This document shows, one piece after another, positions 44,335 through 53,218 of a stretch of DNA of 64,000 nt. The position numbers and the translations under genes were made by a program. Every line of letters starts with the position of its first letter. The stretch's first letter is position 1. Source of the DNA: Chryseomicrobium aureum (GTDB lineage: Bacteria > Bacillota > Bacilli > Bacillales_A > Planococcaceae); NCBI RefSeq assembly GCF_016909155.1, contig NZ_JAFBFG010000001.1:434001-498000 (forward strand). Reading direction: 5' to 3'. The notes under the pieces were generated by a model. It was not told the DNA's origin. It saw only the letters and a list, made by a program, of their open reading frames with translations, and searched no databases.

Positions 44335-45838
44335 TGCTCAATTTTTTACGATGGAAAGTGAAACTGAGTCAGTAGAGGCCGTTTTAGTAGAAGGCGGAAC
44401 GATTATTCAGACAGGTTCGTTCGAACAATTGAAAGCGCTCGCAGACAAGCAAATCTCTCTAGATGGAAACGTCGTATACCCTGGCTTTATTGATAGTCAT
44501 ATGCATTTGATTGGTCATGGTCAAAAAATTTTATCAGCAGACCTTTCAGAATGCCGTTCAATTCGTGAGATTTTAGATGTAGTTGGTGAGGCACATCCGG
44601 TTTCCGGTTGGATAGTTTTAGAAGGTTGGAATGACAATACATTAATGGATAACCGTGCACCGATTTCAGCAGATTTAGATGCACTTTTCCCGGATATCCC
44701 GGTAGTTTTAAAACGAATTTGTCGCCATGGGTTGGTTGCGAATTCTAAAGCTATGGAACTTGCAGGTATCACGCATTCTGTTGAAGAGGTTGCAGGGGGA
44801 GTGATTGGCCGCGATGAACAAACGAATGAATTAAATGGTCTGTTCTATGATGAAGCACAATCTCTCGTCACGAATGCAATTCCGGAGTTAACCGTTGAAG
44901 ATTTAACGACAATTATTCAAAAGAGTATTCAAGACTTACATAAACTTGGTCTCACAGGTGGTCATTCGGAAGATATGGCGTATTATGGACCGTATACCAA
45001 TCCATTGCATGCATACCGAAAAGGGCTGAATGAATCATTTCGAGTACACTTACTAAGGCATCACCATGTATTTGCAGATATGACCCATGAAACAGGAGAT
45101 GACTTCCTGTCATTCGGATGTATGAAGATTTTTATGGACGGGTCTCTAGGCGGCCGCACAGCTTGGTTGAGCAACCCATATAGCGATAGTGAGGATACTC
45201 ACGGTGTCGCTATTCATACAAAAGAAGAATTAATCGAGATGGTTAAGCTAGCTCGTCAACATGAAGCTGGCATTGCAGTCCATGTGATTGGTGACCGAGC
45301 AACTGAAGAAATTGTTGAACTGCTTGAGCAATTTCCTGCCCCTCAACAGGCGCTTGACCGTTTGATTCATGTAAATGTGCTCTCAGAACATTTAATCAAA
45401 CGAATTGCAAAGCTACGTGTTATGTGTGATATTCAACCGATGTTTGTCCCTTCTGATTTTCCGTGGGTAAAAGATCGACTAGGAGAAGAACGTCTTACCT
45501 ATTCGTATGCGTGGCGTACGCTGTTAGACAACTCCATTGGTTTAGCTGGAGGTTCAGACGCACCTATTGAAACTGCAGACCCTCTTCTTGGGATCCAAGC
45601 GGCTATTAACAACCCATATTTACCTGATCAAGAATTAACACCTTTTGAAGCGGTGCGTTTATACACGACAAACGCAGCAGAAATCGCGATGCAGGAAGCA
45701 CGATTCGGAAAGATTGCCCCAGGATTTGAAGCAGATTTCACAGTCGTTTCCGACGAAATAACAAAAGAGTCGATCGTTCATTGCACAATTGAAGCGACAA
45801 TTGTAAATGGAGAATTGGTTTACAGAAAGGAATTGTAA
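44315..45838 (+). CDS. YtcJ-type metal-dependent amidohydrolase
   Basis: The 507-residue protein has the amidohydrolase composite domain and metal motif GFIDSHMHL near residue 55, HVIGDRA, and a C-terminal GGSDAPIE with the catalytic Asp. The YtcJ group hydrolyses unknown amides or carbamates. The GTG start at 44315 lies five bases after AAGGAGGT inside the OsmC gene. coaW follows 1 bp after its stop, making a tight three-gene unit. Confidence 0.85.
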   Translation: MKTVFYNAQFFTMESETESVEAVLVEGGTIIQTGSFEQLKALADKQISLDGNVVYPGFIDSHMHLIGHGQKILSADLSECRSIREILDVVGEAHPVSGWIVLEGWNDNTLMDNRAPISADLDALFPDIPVVLKRICRHGLVANSKAMELAGITHSVEEVAGGVIGRDEQTNELNGLFYDEAQSLVTNAIPELTVEDLTTIIQKSIQDLHKLGLTGGHSEDMAYYGPYTNPLHAYRKGLNESFRVHLLRHHHVFADMTHETGDDFLSFGCMKIFMDGSLGGRTAWLSNPYSDSEDTHGVAIHTKEELIEMVKLARQHEAGIAVHVIGDRATEEIVELLEQFPAPQQALDRLIHVNVLSEHLIKRIAKLRVMCDIQPMFVPSDFPWVKDRLGEERLTYSYAWRTLLDNSIGLAGGSDAPIETADPLLGIQAAINNPYLPDQELTPFEAVRLYTTNAAEIAMQEARFGKIAPGFEADFTVVSDEITKESIVHCTIEATIVNGELVYRKEL

Positions 45839-45839
45839 T

Positions 45840-46649
45840 ATGTGTTCTCTAGGAATAGATGCAGGGGGAACCTTGGTCAAGATTGCCTATTGGCAAAAAG
45901 ACGAGATTGAGACCATTAATTTCCCTGCAACTCGTTTTGATTTAGTTAAAGAATGGATTGGCAAATCTAACGAGAAGCTTCAAATATGTATGACTGGCGG
46001 AAGAGCGAAACAACTTGAGACATATTTAGGATCTGAAAACTACCACTATGTTGTGGAGTTTGATGCAACCGTACAAGGTGTTCTTTACCAGTTAAAAAAA
46101 CAAAACTTACAAATAGAAAAAACCATCATTACAAACATTGGAACTGGAACGTCTATCCATTATTTATCTGGCACCACACACGAAAGGTTAGCTGGAACTG
46201 GGATCGGAGGAGGGACTTTGCTTGGCCTAAGTAAAATCCTGATTGGAACTGATCAGTTCGAAGAAATCGTGAAAAAGAGTGAGCAAGGTTCTCGAAAATG
46301 GATCGATGTCCGCGTAGAGGACATTTATCAAAACAACCAGCTTCCTATCAAAGGTTCACTGACAGCAAGTAATTTCGGAGCTCTATTAACAGCTGAACAA
46401 GGCGTAAATGATGAAAATGACTACGTGGCCGGGATACAAGGAATGATAGGTGAAGTGATTTCTTCACTTGCCATTCAAGCTGCCGATACAAAAGGGTGTA
46501 CCGATATTATTTACATCGGTACGACTTTAGAAGAGAATGAAATGCTCCAAAATGTTATAGCGTCCTATACAATTTTAAAGGAAAAGAACCCCCTGTTTTT
46601 GCCTCAACATGGCTATAGTGGGGCAATTGGAGCTCTTTTGACAATTTGA
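45840..46649 (+). CDS. coaW: Type II pantothenate kinase CoaW
   Basis: The 269-residue kinase phosphorylates pantothenate at the first step of coenzyme A synthesis. It has the ASKHA phosphate motif [13 protein letters not shown], a second loop [10 protein letters not shown] and [12 protein letters not shown], all typical of the eukaryote-like type II enzyme found in staphylococci and some Bacillales, which is usually not feedback inhibited. The ATG at 45840 follows AGAAAGG; the frame is open further upstream but without a ribosome site. Confidence 0.9.
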   Translation: MCSLGIDAGGTLVKIAYWQKDEIETINFPATRFDLVKEWIGKSNEKLQICMTGGRAKQLETYLGSENYHYVVEFDATVQGVLYQLKKQNLQIEKTIITNIGTGTSIHYLSGTTHERLAGTGIGGGTLLGLSKILIGTDQFEEIVKKSEQGSRKWIDVRVEDIYQNNQLPIKGSLTASNFGALLTAEQGVNDENDYVAGIQGMIGEVISSLAIQAADTKGCTDIIYIGTTLEENEMLQNVIASYTILKEKNPLFLPQHGYSGAIGALLTI

Positions 46650-46658
46650 TCATTCTAT

Positions 46659-46687
46659 TTGCATTCTCTCCCAGCTCATGGTATATT
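46659..46687 (+). promoter_or_regulatory. Promoter of the first cold-shock gene
   Basis: TTGCAT (46659-46664) and TATATT (46682-46687) have a 17-bp spacer. The resulting leader is about 105 bases, long as is usual for cold-shock mRNAs. Confidence 0.6.
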
Positions 46688-46724
46688 GTAATAGAATTAT
46701 TTTTGTTCGGAGCGTTAGTAGGTG

Positions 46725-46782
46725 GCAACACTTTTACTATAGTGTTGAGCAAGGATAGTAACAAAAGTGCACACACAGTGCA
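46725..46782 (+). promoter_or_regulatory. Structured leader of the cold-shock mRNA
   Basis: Two hairpins can form: CAACACT with AGTGTTG around TTTACTAT, and TGCAC with GTGCA (46768-46782) just ahead of the GAGGAGG ribosome site. They could couple translation to temperature, as leaders of csp genes do. Shown by pairing only. Confidence 0.4.
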
Positions 46783-46798
46783 TGAGGAGGATACACAC

Positions 46799-46999
46799 AT
46801 GGAACAAGGTAAAGTAAAATGGTTTAACTCAGAAAAAGGATTCGGATTCATCGAGCGCGAAGGCGGAGACGACGTATTCGTTCACTTCTCAGCTATCCAA
46901 GGCGAAGGTTTCAAAACTCTTGACGAAGGTCAAGACGTAACTTTCGAAATCGAGCAAGGTCAACGTGGCCTGCAAGCTACTAACGTAGTTAAAGCTTAA
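46799..46999 (+). CDS. Cold-shock protein, CspA/CspB family (copy 1)
   Basis: This 66-residue single-stranded nucleic acid chaperone has RNP1 KGFGFIE and RNP2 VFVHF in a five-strand barrel. It is very close to B. subtilis CspB. The ATG at 46799 follows GAGGAGG; a longer open frame upstream is the leader. A second, less similar copy lies 1 kb downstream on the other strand. Confidence 0.95.
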   Translation: MEQGKVKWFNSEKGFGFIEREGGDDVFVHFSAIQGEGFKTLDEGQDVTFEIEQGQRGLQATNVVKA

Positions 47000-47014
47000 T
47001 TCTAAACTTTCAAA

Positions 47015-47038
47015 GGACCTCTTCGGGGGTCTTTTTTT
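47015..47038 (+). terminator. Terminator of cold-shock gene 1 with a UUCG loop
   Basis: GACCTC and GGGGTC pair over the very stable TTCG tetraloop and lead into seven T residues. Confidence 0.88.
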
Positions 47039-47348
47039 ATGTCTAGATGTGGAGCCGACTGGTCAGAAATTGTGCAAGAAGCCAGCGTGAGCTGTGAAGC
47101 GCATTTTGTTTCATAGATTGCGATGGCTTCTTGCGGGATTTCTAGGAGGAGGAACTCGATTCCGCTCTATATATGGAAACCGCCACTCTGGATTTGTACC
47201 CTGAGCGGCCATTTTTATGCCCTACGAAGATGTTTTTGTGCCTCGATTGGTCCGTTTTGTGCCCTCAAAACCGCCATTTGTGCCCTGAGTCATGTTATGG
47301 AAACTAATTCCTAGCGAGCCCACAGATATTTAACGCACTTCTCAGCTT
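47039..47348. other. Gene-poor region between the cold-shock and RNase HI-like genes
   Basis: These 310 bases hold a 63-codon frame (47123-47314) that I do not believe, because it only reads through the 21-bp repeat. GAAGCCAGCGTGAGCT and GCGATGGCTTCTTGC suggest loose pairing of AAGAAGCCA (47077) with TGGCTTCTT (47124). The repeat array is listed separately. Confidence 0.5.
47195..47299. repeat. Degenerate 21-bp tandem repeat, five units
   Basis: Units start at 47195, 47216, 47237, 47258 and 47279, an exact 21-bp period. Each begins TGTGCCCT or a one- to three-base variant (TGTACCCT, TATGCCCT, TGTGCCTC), has a variable centre and ends in a T run. The anchor is better kept than the middle. Confidence 0.75.
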
Positions 47349-47732
47349 TCACTTCCTCAAAGCCTCCGTCGCCATTCGATGCGCCGCCCGGTTCTCTTTG
47401 TCTGGAATCCATTTTACAAAGTACATCGGAATGCCATCAAGTAACGAATAAATTTCATCCAAAATCGGTTTAAATGTAGGGTTTTTCGTGTAATTACGTT
47501 CAACTGCATCAGCCACGATTTTAGAATCGACTCGAATCGATAAAATATCAGGCTGGAGAGGGAGGACGTGTCGAATTCCTTCTCGCAGTGCAATGAATTC
47601 AGCTTCGTGATTTGAGCATACGCCAATCTTCTCTGCGTGGTATCCTTCGCTTCCGTTCCCTTTCCAAAATACCCCTATGGCACTTTCTCCTGGGTTTCCA
47701 CGCGTAGCTGCATCTGTGTACAATTCAATCAT
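47349..47732 (-). CDS. RNase HI-like (reverse-transcriptase-like) protein
   Basis: The 127-residue protein has the RNase H fold with the acidic residues in ELYTDAATRGNPG (Asp7), EAEFIALREG (Glu44), RVDSKIV (Asp69) and a C-terminal NRAAHRMA. It lacks the hybrid-binding domain of some Bacillus RNases H. This group (YpdQ/YpeP-like) may degrade RNA-DNA hybrids, though activity varies among relatives. Confidence 0.8.
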   Translation of the reverse strand: MIELYTDAATRGNPGESAIGVFWKGNGSEGYHAEKIGVCSNHEAEFIALREGIRHVLPLQPDILSIRVDSKIVADAVERNYTKNPTFKPILDEIYSLLDGIPMYFVKWIPDKENRAAHRMATEALRK

Positions 47733-47804
47733 TCTCTAGTTCCTTCCCTTGCAACTGACTTCAAAAAACGATTATACTACTACAATAGATAAGGTGGGAT
47801 AAAC

Positions 47805-47990
47805 GTGTTAACACAACAAATTACAAATGAAATAGATCGTTTGCTTTCTGTCTACTGTGAAGAATGTCCAATTAAACACGATCTTCGTTCACGACAAGGA
47901 AAAACAGCGGCACATCAATTTTGTATTTCCGGCTGTTCTGTAGGAAAACAATTGAAAGAAATCGGACAAAAACTATATCAAAACACATAA
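47805..47990 (+). CDS. Small zinc-finger-like protein (YpeQ-type)
   Basis: The 61-residue product carries CEECP and, further on, CISGC, four cysteines placed as in a zinc ribbon, with a short linker containing KTAAHQFC. It resembles the small zinc-finger proteins next to ypeP in Bacillus. The start is GTG after AAGGTGGG. Function unknown. Confidence 0.72.
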   Translation: MLTQQITNEIDRLLSVYCEECPIKHDLRSRQGKTAAHQFCISGCSVGKQLKEIGQKLYQNT

Positions 47991-48015
47991 AAAAACCCGC
48001 GCAAGTATGCGAGGG
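47989..48015 (-). terminator. Terminator of cold-shock gene 2
   Basis: CCCGCGCA pairs with TGCGAGGG over AGTA; on the minus strand it is followed by at least eight T residues. Confidence 0.75.
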
Positions 48016-48025
48016 AGAAGATTGT

Positions 48026-48235
48026 CTATTCATCTAGGATCACATGAACATCTGCTGCCTGTGGTCCACGATTTCCTTCTACAGTACGATAATGCACTTT
48101 TTGACCTTCTTCTAACGTACGAAATCCTTCACCATGGATACCTGTAAAATGAACAAATACATCTTCACCATCGTTTGACTCAATAAATCCGTAGCCTTTT
48201 TCTGCATTAAACCATTTTACTTGTCCTTGTTGCAT
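48026..48235 (-). CDS. Cold-shock protein, CspD-like (copy 2)
   Basis: The 69-residue protein has RNP1 KGYGFIE and RNP2 VFVHF. It is clearly a paralog of the protein at 46799 but differs at many positions (for example [11 protein letters not shown] replaces [10 protein letters not shown]) and has a longer acidic C-terminus. GGGGG precedes its ATG on the minus strand. Confidence 0.93.
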   Translation of the reverse strand: MQQGQVKWFNAEKGYGFIESNDGEDVFVHFTGIHGEGFRTLEEGQKVHYRTVEGNRGPQAADVHVILDE

Positions 48236-48330
48236 TGTACGGGGACCCCCTTCGTTAGAAAAATCAGATAATTACTAGCTAAACTATACAGGATTCGACC
48301 TCATCCGTCAATTTGAAAGGGGAACACACC

Positions 48331-48954
48331 ATGTGGAGTGAATTACGTCCTTACTTAGTGGACTATTATAATCAGTTTGATGCAAGCCACGACATGGCCC
48401 ATATAGACCGGGTCTATGAAAATGCTAGGCGTATACTTGAAAATTACAAAGAAGCGAACCACCGAATTGTTACGCTTGCAGTAGGGTTACATGATGTTGA
48501 AGATAAAAAATATAAAAATGATAGAAGTGCAGATTTCATGCAATCTATCTTTACAACGTTTTCTGTGACAGAAGAAGAACAGAAAATCATCCGCACACTC
48601 ATTGACCAAGTTTCCTTTAGTGGCGGGTTAACAGCAACTTCATTAGAAGCGAAGATTGTGCAAGACGCTGACCGTATAGATGCTATTGGGGCAATCGGCA
48701 TAGCACGTACATTTGCATTTGGTGGTGCGAAAGATCGCAGTCTATACAATCACAAAGAAGTTGAGGAAGTAGTATCTGGTGCTAAAATTGACAACGGTTC
48801 ATCCGTTACTCACTTCTATGAAAAGTTATTGAAGCTAAAAGATAAAATGAATACAGAAAAAGCAAAAGAGATTGCCGAGGAACGTCACCGATTTATGGAA
48901 GCGTTTCTTGAGCAACTTTACAACGAATTAGGAGAATCTCCATGTCGCAATTAA
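48331..48954 (+). CDS. ypgQ: YpgQ-type HD-domain nucleotide pyrophosphohydrolase
   Basis: The 207-residue HD phosphohydrolase has metal ligands in HDMAHIDRV, the central HDVED and DADRIDAIG. B. subtilis YpgQ of the same length and motif order hydrolyses nucleoside triphosphates such as dITP to the monophosphate. The ATG at 48331 lies eight bases after AAAGGGG. It overlaps the ABC-F gene by 13 bp. Confidence 0.85.
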   Translation: MWSELRPYLVDYYNQFDASHDMAHIDRVYENARRILENYKEANHRIVTLAVGLHDVEDKKYKNDRSADFMQSIFTTFSVTEEEQKIIRTLIDQVSFSGGLTATSLEAKIVQDADRIDAIGAIGIARTFAFGGAKDRSLYNHKEVEEVVSGAKIDNGSSVTHFYEKLLKLKDKMNTEKAKEIAEERHRFMEAFLEQLYNELGESPCRN

Positions 48955-50819
48955 TTATTCAAAACTTAACAAAAACGGTTGGAGAAAAGACCCTCTTCAA
49001 AAACATTGAATTTACAATCACAAAAGGTGAAAAGATTGGTCTCGTTGGAAAAAATGGTAGTGGGAAGTCTACACTACTGCAAATCATTGAAGGTTCTATT
49101 GATGCTGATTCATTACATAAAGACCATCCGAATCACTATTCAATTAGCTATCTAGCTCAAGCACCGGATCTAGATCCTACAAAATCAGTCCTAGAAACGA
49201 TGTTTATCAGTGACTTAGCCATCGTAGCACTTAATAGAAACTACGAACGTATTCGTAAGCAAGCTGAACAAGAACCAAACAACATGAAATTCGTAGAAGA
49301 GCTTGTTTCCATTCAAGAGAAAATGGAAGACGGCGGTTGGGATCTCAATACGGCAGCAAAACAAGCGCTTACGAAGCTCGGGATTACAGACTTCGAAAAA
49401 CCTGTTGGTCAATTATCTGGTGGCCAACAAAAACGGGTTGCCTTAGCTCGGGCATTAATTGAACCACATGATTTACTTTTACTTGATGAGCCTACGAACC
49501 ATTTAGATGTTGAATCGACGATTGCGTTAGAGGATCTAGTGAAAGCGTATGACGGTGCTGTTTTGTTTGTAACGCACGACCGTCTGTTTCTTGATGCAGT
49601 GTCCACTACAATTTACGAAATCGATCAGCTGACGGTTTATAGCTATAAAGGCAATTACGAGCAATTCCTTGAAAGCAAAGCGATTCGCTATGAGCAACAA
49701 CAAGCAGAACAATCCAAACTTCAAAATCTATATCGGAATGAACTCAAATGGGTTCGGCGCGGGGCCAAGGCTCGGACGACGAAACAAAAGGCACGACTAG
49801 ATCGTTTTGAAGACATTAAAGATCGTGCTTTACTAAAAAACAACGAACAAGATTTCGATGTCAATCTTGCAACGAGCCGACTTGGCAAAAAAGTAATGGA
49901 AGGTCATGCACTTGGAATGGCGTTTGAAGACAAACGACTTTTTGATGATTTTTCATTCATTCTTCAAAATAAAGACCGTATTGGGATTGTCGGAGAAAAT
50001 GGCGCAGGTAAGACTACGTTATTGTCCATAATAGCGGGAATTATACAACCTACTAGTGGAACTCTAGAAGTCGGGCAAACCGTTCGAATTGGATACTTTA
50101 GTCAAGAGCTTCCGAAGTTTGATGAGAATCAACGGGTGCTCCATTATATTACAGAAGATTCAAACTCTATTGAAACTTCTAGTGGCGAACGTCTAAGTGC
50201 CGTTCAAATGTTAGAGCGCTTTTTATTTCCGACATCTATGCACGGGACACCGATTTATAAATTATCCGGTGGCGAGAAAAAACGCTTATATTTACTCAAA
50301 CTTTTGATACAGCAACAAAACGTATTAATTTTAGATGAACCGACAAATGATTTAGACTTAGATACTTTAGCGGTACTTGAGGATTATTTGGACAGCTTTG
50401 CTGGTGTTGTATTGGTAGTCTCACATGACCGTTACTTCATTGACCGCGTAACGACAAAATTATGGGCGCTTGAAAATCAAGCAGTAGTAGTGACACTAGA
50501 CAGCTTTGCAGAATACTTGGAACAAAAACGTGAACTGGCGAAAATAGAGAAACAAGTCGTTACACCAAAACAAGTGGCTGAAGAGCCAAAACCAAAAAAG
50601 AAACGCATGAGTTATCAAGAAAAGAAAGAGTGGGAAACGATTGAAGATCAGATTGCATTTCTTGAAGAAAAAATCGCTGCCAGTCAATCTATCATCGATT
50701 CCGCGGGCTCTGATTACGAAAAAATCCGCGTAGCATCCATTGATTTAGAAGCGAATGAGGCTTTGCTTGAAGAAAAGATGGAACGGTGGGCATATTTAGA
50801 AGAAATGGCTTCATCATGA
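48942..50819 (+). CDS. ABC-F family ATPase, YfmR/Uup-like
   Basis: The 625-residue protein has two ABC modules and no membrane segment. Walker A motifs are GKNGSGKST and GENGAGKTT; signatures are LSGGQQKRVALARAL and LSGGEKKRLYLL; both Walker B motifs end DEPTN. The linker is rich in arginine (RRGAKARTTKQKAR) and a coiled C-terminal domain follows after residue 540. ABC-F proteins act on the ribosome; YfmR relieves stalled translation. It is not clearly of the antibiotic-resistance type. Confidence 0.88.
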   Translation: MSQLIIQNLTKTVGEKTLFKNIEFTITKGEKIGLVGKNGSGKSTLLQIIEGSIDADSLHKDHPNHYSISYLAQAPDLDPTKSVLETMFISDLAIVALNRNYERIRKQAEQEPNNMKFVEELVSIQEKMEDGGWDLNTAAKQALTKLGITDFEKPVGQLSGGQQKRVALARALIEPHDLLLLDEPTNHLDVESTIALEDLVKAYDGAVLFVTHDRLFLDAVSTTIYEIDQLTVYSYKGNYEQFLESKAIRYEQQQAEQSKLQNLYRNELKWVRRGAKARTTKQKARLDRFEDIKDRALLKNNEQDFDVNLATSRLGKKVMEGHALGMAFEDKRLFDDFSFILQNKDRIGIVGENGAGKTTLLSIIAGIIQPTSGTLEVGQTVRIGYFSQELPKFDENQRVLHYITEDSNSIETSSGERLSAVQMLERFLFPTSMHGTPIYKLSGGEKKRLYLLKLLIQQQNVLILDEPTNDLDLDTLAVLEDYLDSFAGVVLVVSHDRYFIDRVTTKLWALENQAVVVTLDSFAEYLEQKRELAKIEKQVVTPKQVAEEPKPKKKRMSYQEKKEWETIEDQIAFLEEKIAASQSIIDSAGSDYEKIRVASIDLEANEALLEEKMERWAYLEEMASS

Positions 50820-50846
50820 TACACTACTTACAGAAGGAGTGATTCT

Positions 50847-51971
50847 ATGAAAATCATCACAATCGAGCCAACACCAAGTCCGAACTCCATGAAAATTGTT
50901 GTGGACCAGGAATTGGCATTCGGAACTAGCCATAACTATAGAGAAGGTCAACTCGACGATGCTCCAGAAATCATTGCATCACTGTTTTCTTTAGAAGGAA
51001 TTAAAGGGATTTATCATGTGGCTGACTTTATGGCAGTAGAAAAACATCCAAAAGCGAGTTGGGATACACTTGTCCCTCAAATCGAACAAGTATTTGGGAA
51101 GGAACAAGTCTCAGAGACGCAAACGGAATCTGCTACAGATTCATTCGGTGAAGTGCGTGTGCACGTGCAAGATTATCATGGCATTCCACTTCAAGTGAAA
51201 GTGTTTGATTCACAAAATGAACAGCGCTTTGCACTTCCAGACCGCTTTATGGAAACATTTAATCAACGGATTCAAGACGACGAGAATTATATCTTGCAGA
51301 GAAAATGGATAGACTATGGCGTACGATACGGGGAGTTCGAAGAAATTGCAAACCAAGTGATTGCTGAACTCGATGCTGCTTTTACGACAGAAAGACTCAC
51401 ACAACTCAGCTCTCCAGAATCCAGTGCGGAAACAGAGTGGAAGAATACGCGCCATCCTGTTAGCCTTGAAGACTTTCAACATCCAGACTGGGAAGTCCGC
51501 TATCAATTACTTGACCGCTTGACTCATCCGACTCTTGATGATTTGCCGCTTCTCGCACTTGCTTTAAAAGATGAAAAGGTATCCATTCGCCGCTTGGCAG
51601 TTATTTATCTTGGTATTTTGGAAGATAAGATGGTCATTCCACATTTGACAATTGCGTTACATGATAAAAATGCTTCCATTCGTCGTACAGCAGGAGATAC
51701 GATGAGCGACCTTGGGTACGAAGAGTTTGCACAAGCAATGGCCGAGGCTTTAGCAGATAAAAATAAATTAGTTCGCTGGCGTGCTGCGATGTTCTTCTAC
51801 GAAGTAGGTACTAAAGAACATATCGACGTACTGAAAAAAGCACAAGATGATTCTGAATATGAAGTACGTCTTCAAGTGAAGATGGCTTTAGCTCGAATCG
51901 AGCAGGGAGAAGAAGCAAAAGGCTCTGTTTGGAAGCAAATGAATATGGCACGTGCAATTAAGGAGGACTAA
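50847..51971 (+). CDS. ypgR: YpgR (CvfC-like): Nfu-type N-terminus with HEAT repeats
   Basis: The 374-residue protein starts with an Nfu-N domain (EPTPSPNSMKIVVD, about residues 1-85) and ends with HEAT-like repeats (from about 215, with repeated pairs such as VSIRRLAVIYLG and ASIRRTAGDTM). The same architecture is found in B. subtilis YpgR and staphylococcal virulence regulator CvfC. The metal-binding C domain of true Nfu is absent. It sits between the ABC-F gene and brxA. Confidence 0.85.
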   Translation: MKIITIEPTPSPNSMKIVVDQELAFGTSHNYREGQLDDAPEIIASLFSLEGIKGIYHVADFMAVEKHPKASWDTLVPQIEQVFGKEQVSETQTESATDSFGEVRVHVQDYHGIPLQVKVFDSQNEQRFALPDRFMETFNQRIQDDENYILQRKWIDYGVRYGEFEEIANQVIAELDAAFTTERLTQLSSPESSAETEWKNTRHPVSLEDFQHPDWEVRYQLLDRLTHPTLDDLPLLALALKDEKVSIRRLAVIYLGILEDKMVIPHLTIALHDKNASIRRTAGDTMSDLGYEEFAQAMAEALADKNKLVRWRAAMFFYEVGTKEHIDVLKKAQDDSEYEVRLQVKMALARIEQGEEAKGSVWKQMNMARAIKED

Positions 51972-51973
51972 AC

Positions 51974-52411
51974 ATGAATGCTTATGAAGAATATATGAAA
52001 CAAATTGTTGCACCAATGCGCCAAGAACTCGTTGGACATGGTTTTAAAGAATTGACAACAGAAGATGCTGTGAGGGAACATATGCAAACTGCTGAAGGGT
52101 TATCACTTGTTGTCATCAACTCTGTTTGTGGGTGCGCAGCAGGTCTTGCACGTCCTGCAGCCATTGAGGCTGTAGAGACAACAACAGCGAAACCCGATCA
52201 CTTAGTAACGGTGTTTGCTGGACAAGATCAAGAAGCAACGGAAACTATGCGCGGTTACTTTGAAGATGTACCTCCGAGTTCGCCGTCGATGGCATTTTGG
52301 AAAGATGGCAAACTTGCGTATTTCATTCCGCGTGAACAGATTGAGAACTTTCCAAAAGAAGCGATTGTCGATCACATTCAAGGTGTGCTTGAGCAATTAC
52401 AAGGTCAATGA
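51974..52411 (+). CDS. brxA: Bacilliredoxin BrxA (YphP)
   Basis: The 145-residue thioredoxin-fold protein has the CxC motif Cys52-Gly-Cys54 in NSVCGCAAG, the hallmark of bacilliredoxins, which remove bacillithiol from oxidised proteins. Its position between ypgR and ypiP is as in B. subtilis relatives. AAGGAGG precedes the ATG. It overlaps ypiP by 4 bp. Confidence 0.93.
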   Translation: MNAYEEYMKQIVAPMRQELVGHGFKELTTEDAVREHMQTAEGLSLVVINSVCGCAAGLARPAAIEAVETTTAKPDHLVTVFAGQDQEATETMRGYFEDVPPSSPSMAFWKDGKLAYFIPREQIENFPKEAIVDHIQGVLEQLQGQ

Positions 52412-53196
52412 ATGTAGCAGTCACTACTTCATTAAAACTGAAGCAGGATGAACAACAAATGGCCATGCAATTTGCCCATTTTCATGCGATGGATTTTCTA
52501 CCTAGAAACGGAAAGTCTCTGAAAAACTATTTTGAGCCCTACGATATTGTCTATATTTACACGTCTACAGGTATTGAGGCGGTCAAACCTACTGGAGAGA
52601 GGTATAAATACCATCCAGGAACGGCAATGTTTCGGTATAAGCGATGGATCGCTGGAGAACAAGAACCTTTGCTTCGTGCGCTAAATCTAGTGAAAGGTGA
52701 TTCATTTTTGGATTGCACGATAGGTTTCGGAGCGGATGCACTGATGGCGAGTGTGGATCTTGGGGATTCAGGAATCATCGTCGGACTTGAAAAATCAGAA
52801 GTCCTTGCGTTTCTCATGAAAGTAAGTCAACAATTCACTAACTTTGAAAGTGAAGAGCTGCAACAAGCGTTCAGGCGTATAGAAATTGTACAGCAAGATG
52901 CTGTAGACTATCTGCGGAATCAACCGGATAACTCATTTGATGTCGTGTACATGGATCCACTGTTTGAGACTGCTATTGAAGAGTCGACTAACTTTACAAC
53001 GCATAAGCAATTTGCAGTACGTGATCAGCTGACGGATGAATGGGTCAGGGAGGCAATTCGAGTGTGCCGAAAACGAGCGGTCATTAAAGCACATTATACG
53101 AGTGAACTGTTTGAAAAATATGGTTTTCACCAATTGAAAAGAAAAAGCGCAAAATTTCATTTTGGCGTTCGTAACAAAAAAGACCTATGCGAGTAA
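52408..53196 (+). CDS. ypiP: YpiP-type class I SAM-dependent methyltransferase
   Basis: The 262-residue protein has the SAM-binding motif DCTIGFGADALMAS, a second acidic loop (GLEKSEV) and the target-binding MDPLFE, which suggests an rRNA or other base substrate like that of RsmJ. It matches B. subtilis YpiP in length and position. The substrate is unproven. Confidence 0.82.
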   Translation: MNVAVTTSLKLKQDEQQMAMQFAHFHAMDFLPRNGKSLKNYFEPYDIVYIYTSTGIEAVKPTGERYKYHPGTAMFRYKRWIAGEQEPLLRALNLVKGDSFLDCTIGFGADALMASVDLGDSGIIVGLEKSEVLAFLMKVSQQFTNFESEELQQAFRRIEIVQQDAVDYLRNQPDNSFDVVYMDPLFETAIEESTNFTTHKQFAVRDQLTDEWVREAIRVCRKRAVIKAHYTSELFEKYGFHQLKRKSAKFHFGVRNKKDLCE

Positions 53197-53215
53197 TAAT
53201 CGCGTAGGTCTTTTT
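53182..53215. terminator. Bidirectional terminator between ypiP and the microprotein gene
   Basis: GACCTATGCGA (53182-53192) pairs with TCGCGTAGGTC (53200-53210). TTTTTC follows on the plus strand and TTTTTTGTT on the minus strand. It overlaps the ypiP stop codon. Confidence 0.9.
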
Positions 53216-53218
53216 CAA

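Noticed and set aside
47123-47314. 63-codon frame across the 21-bp repeats
   Set aside because: The repeat length is a multiple of three, so any frame stays open. The product is a cysteine-rich heptad array; there is a GGAGGAGG nearby but it does not sit ahead of the first codon.
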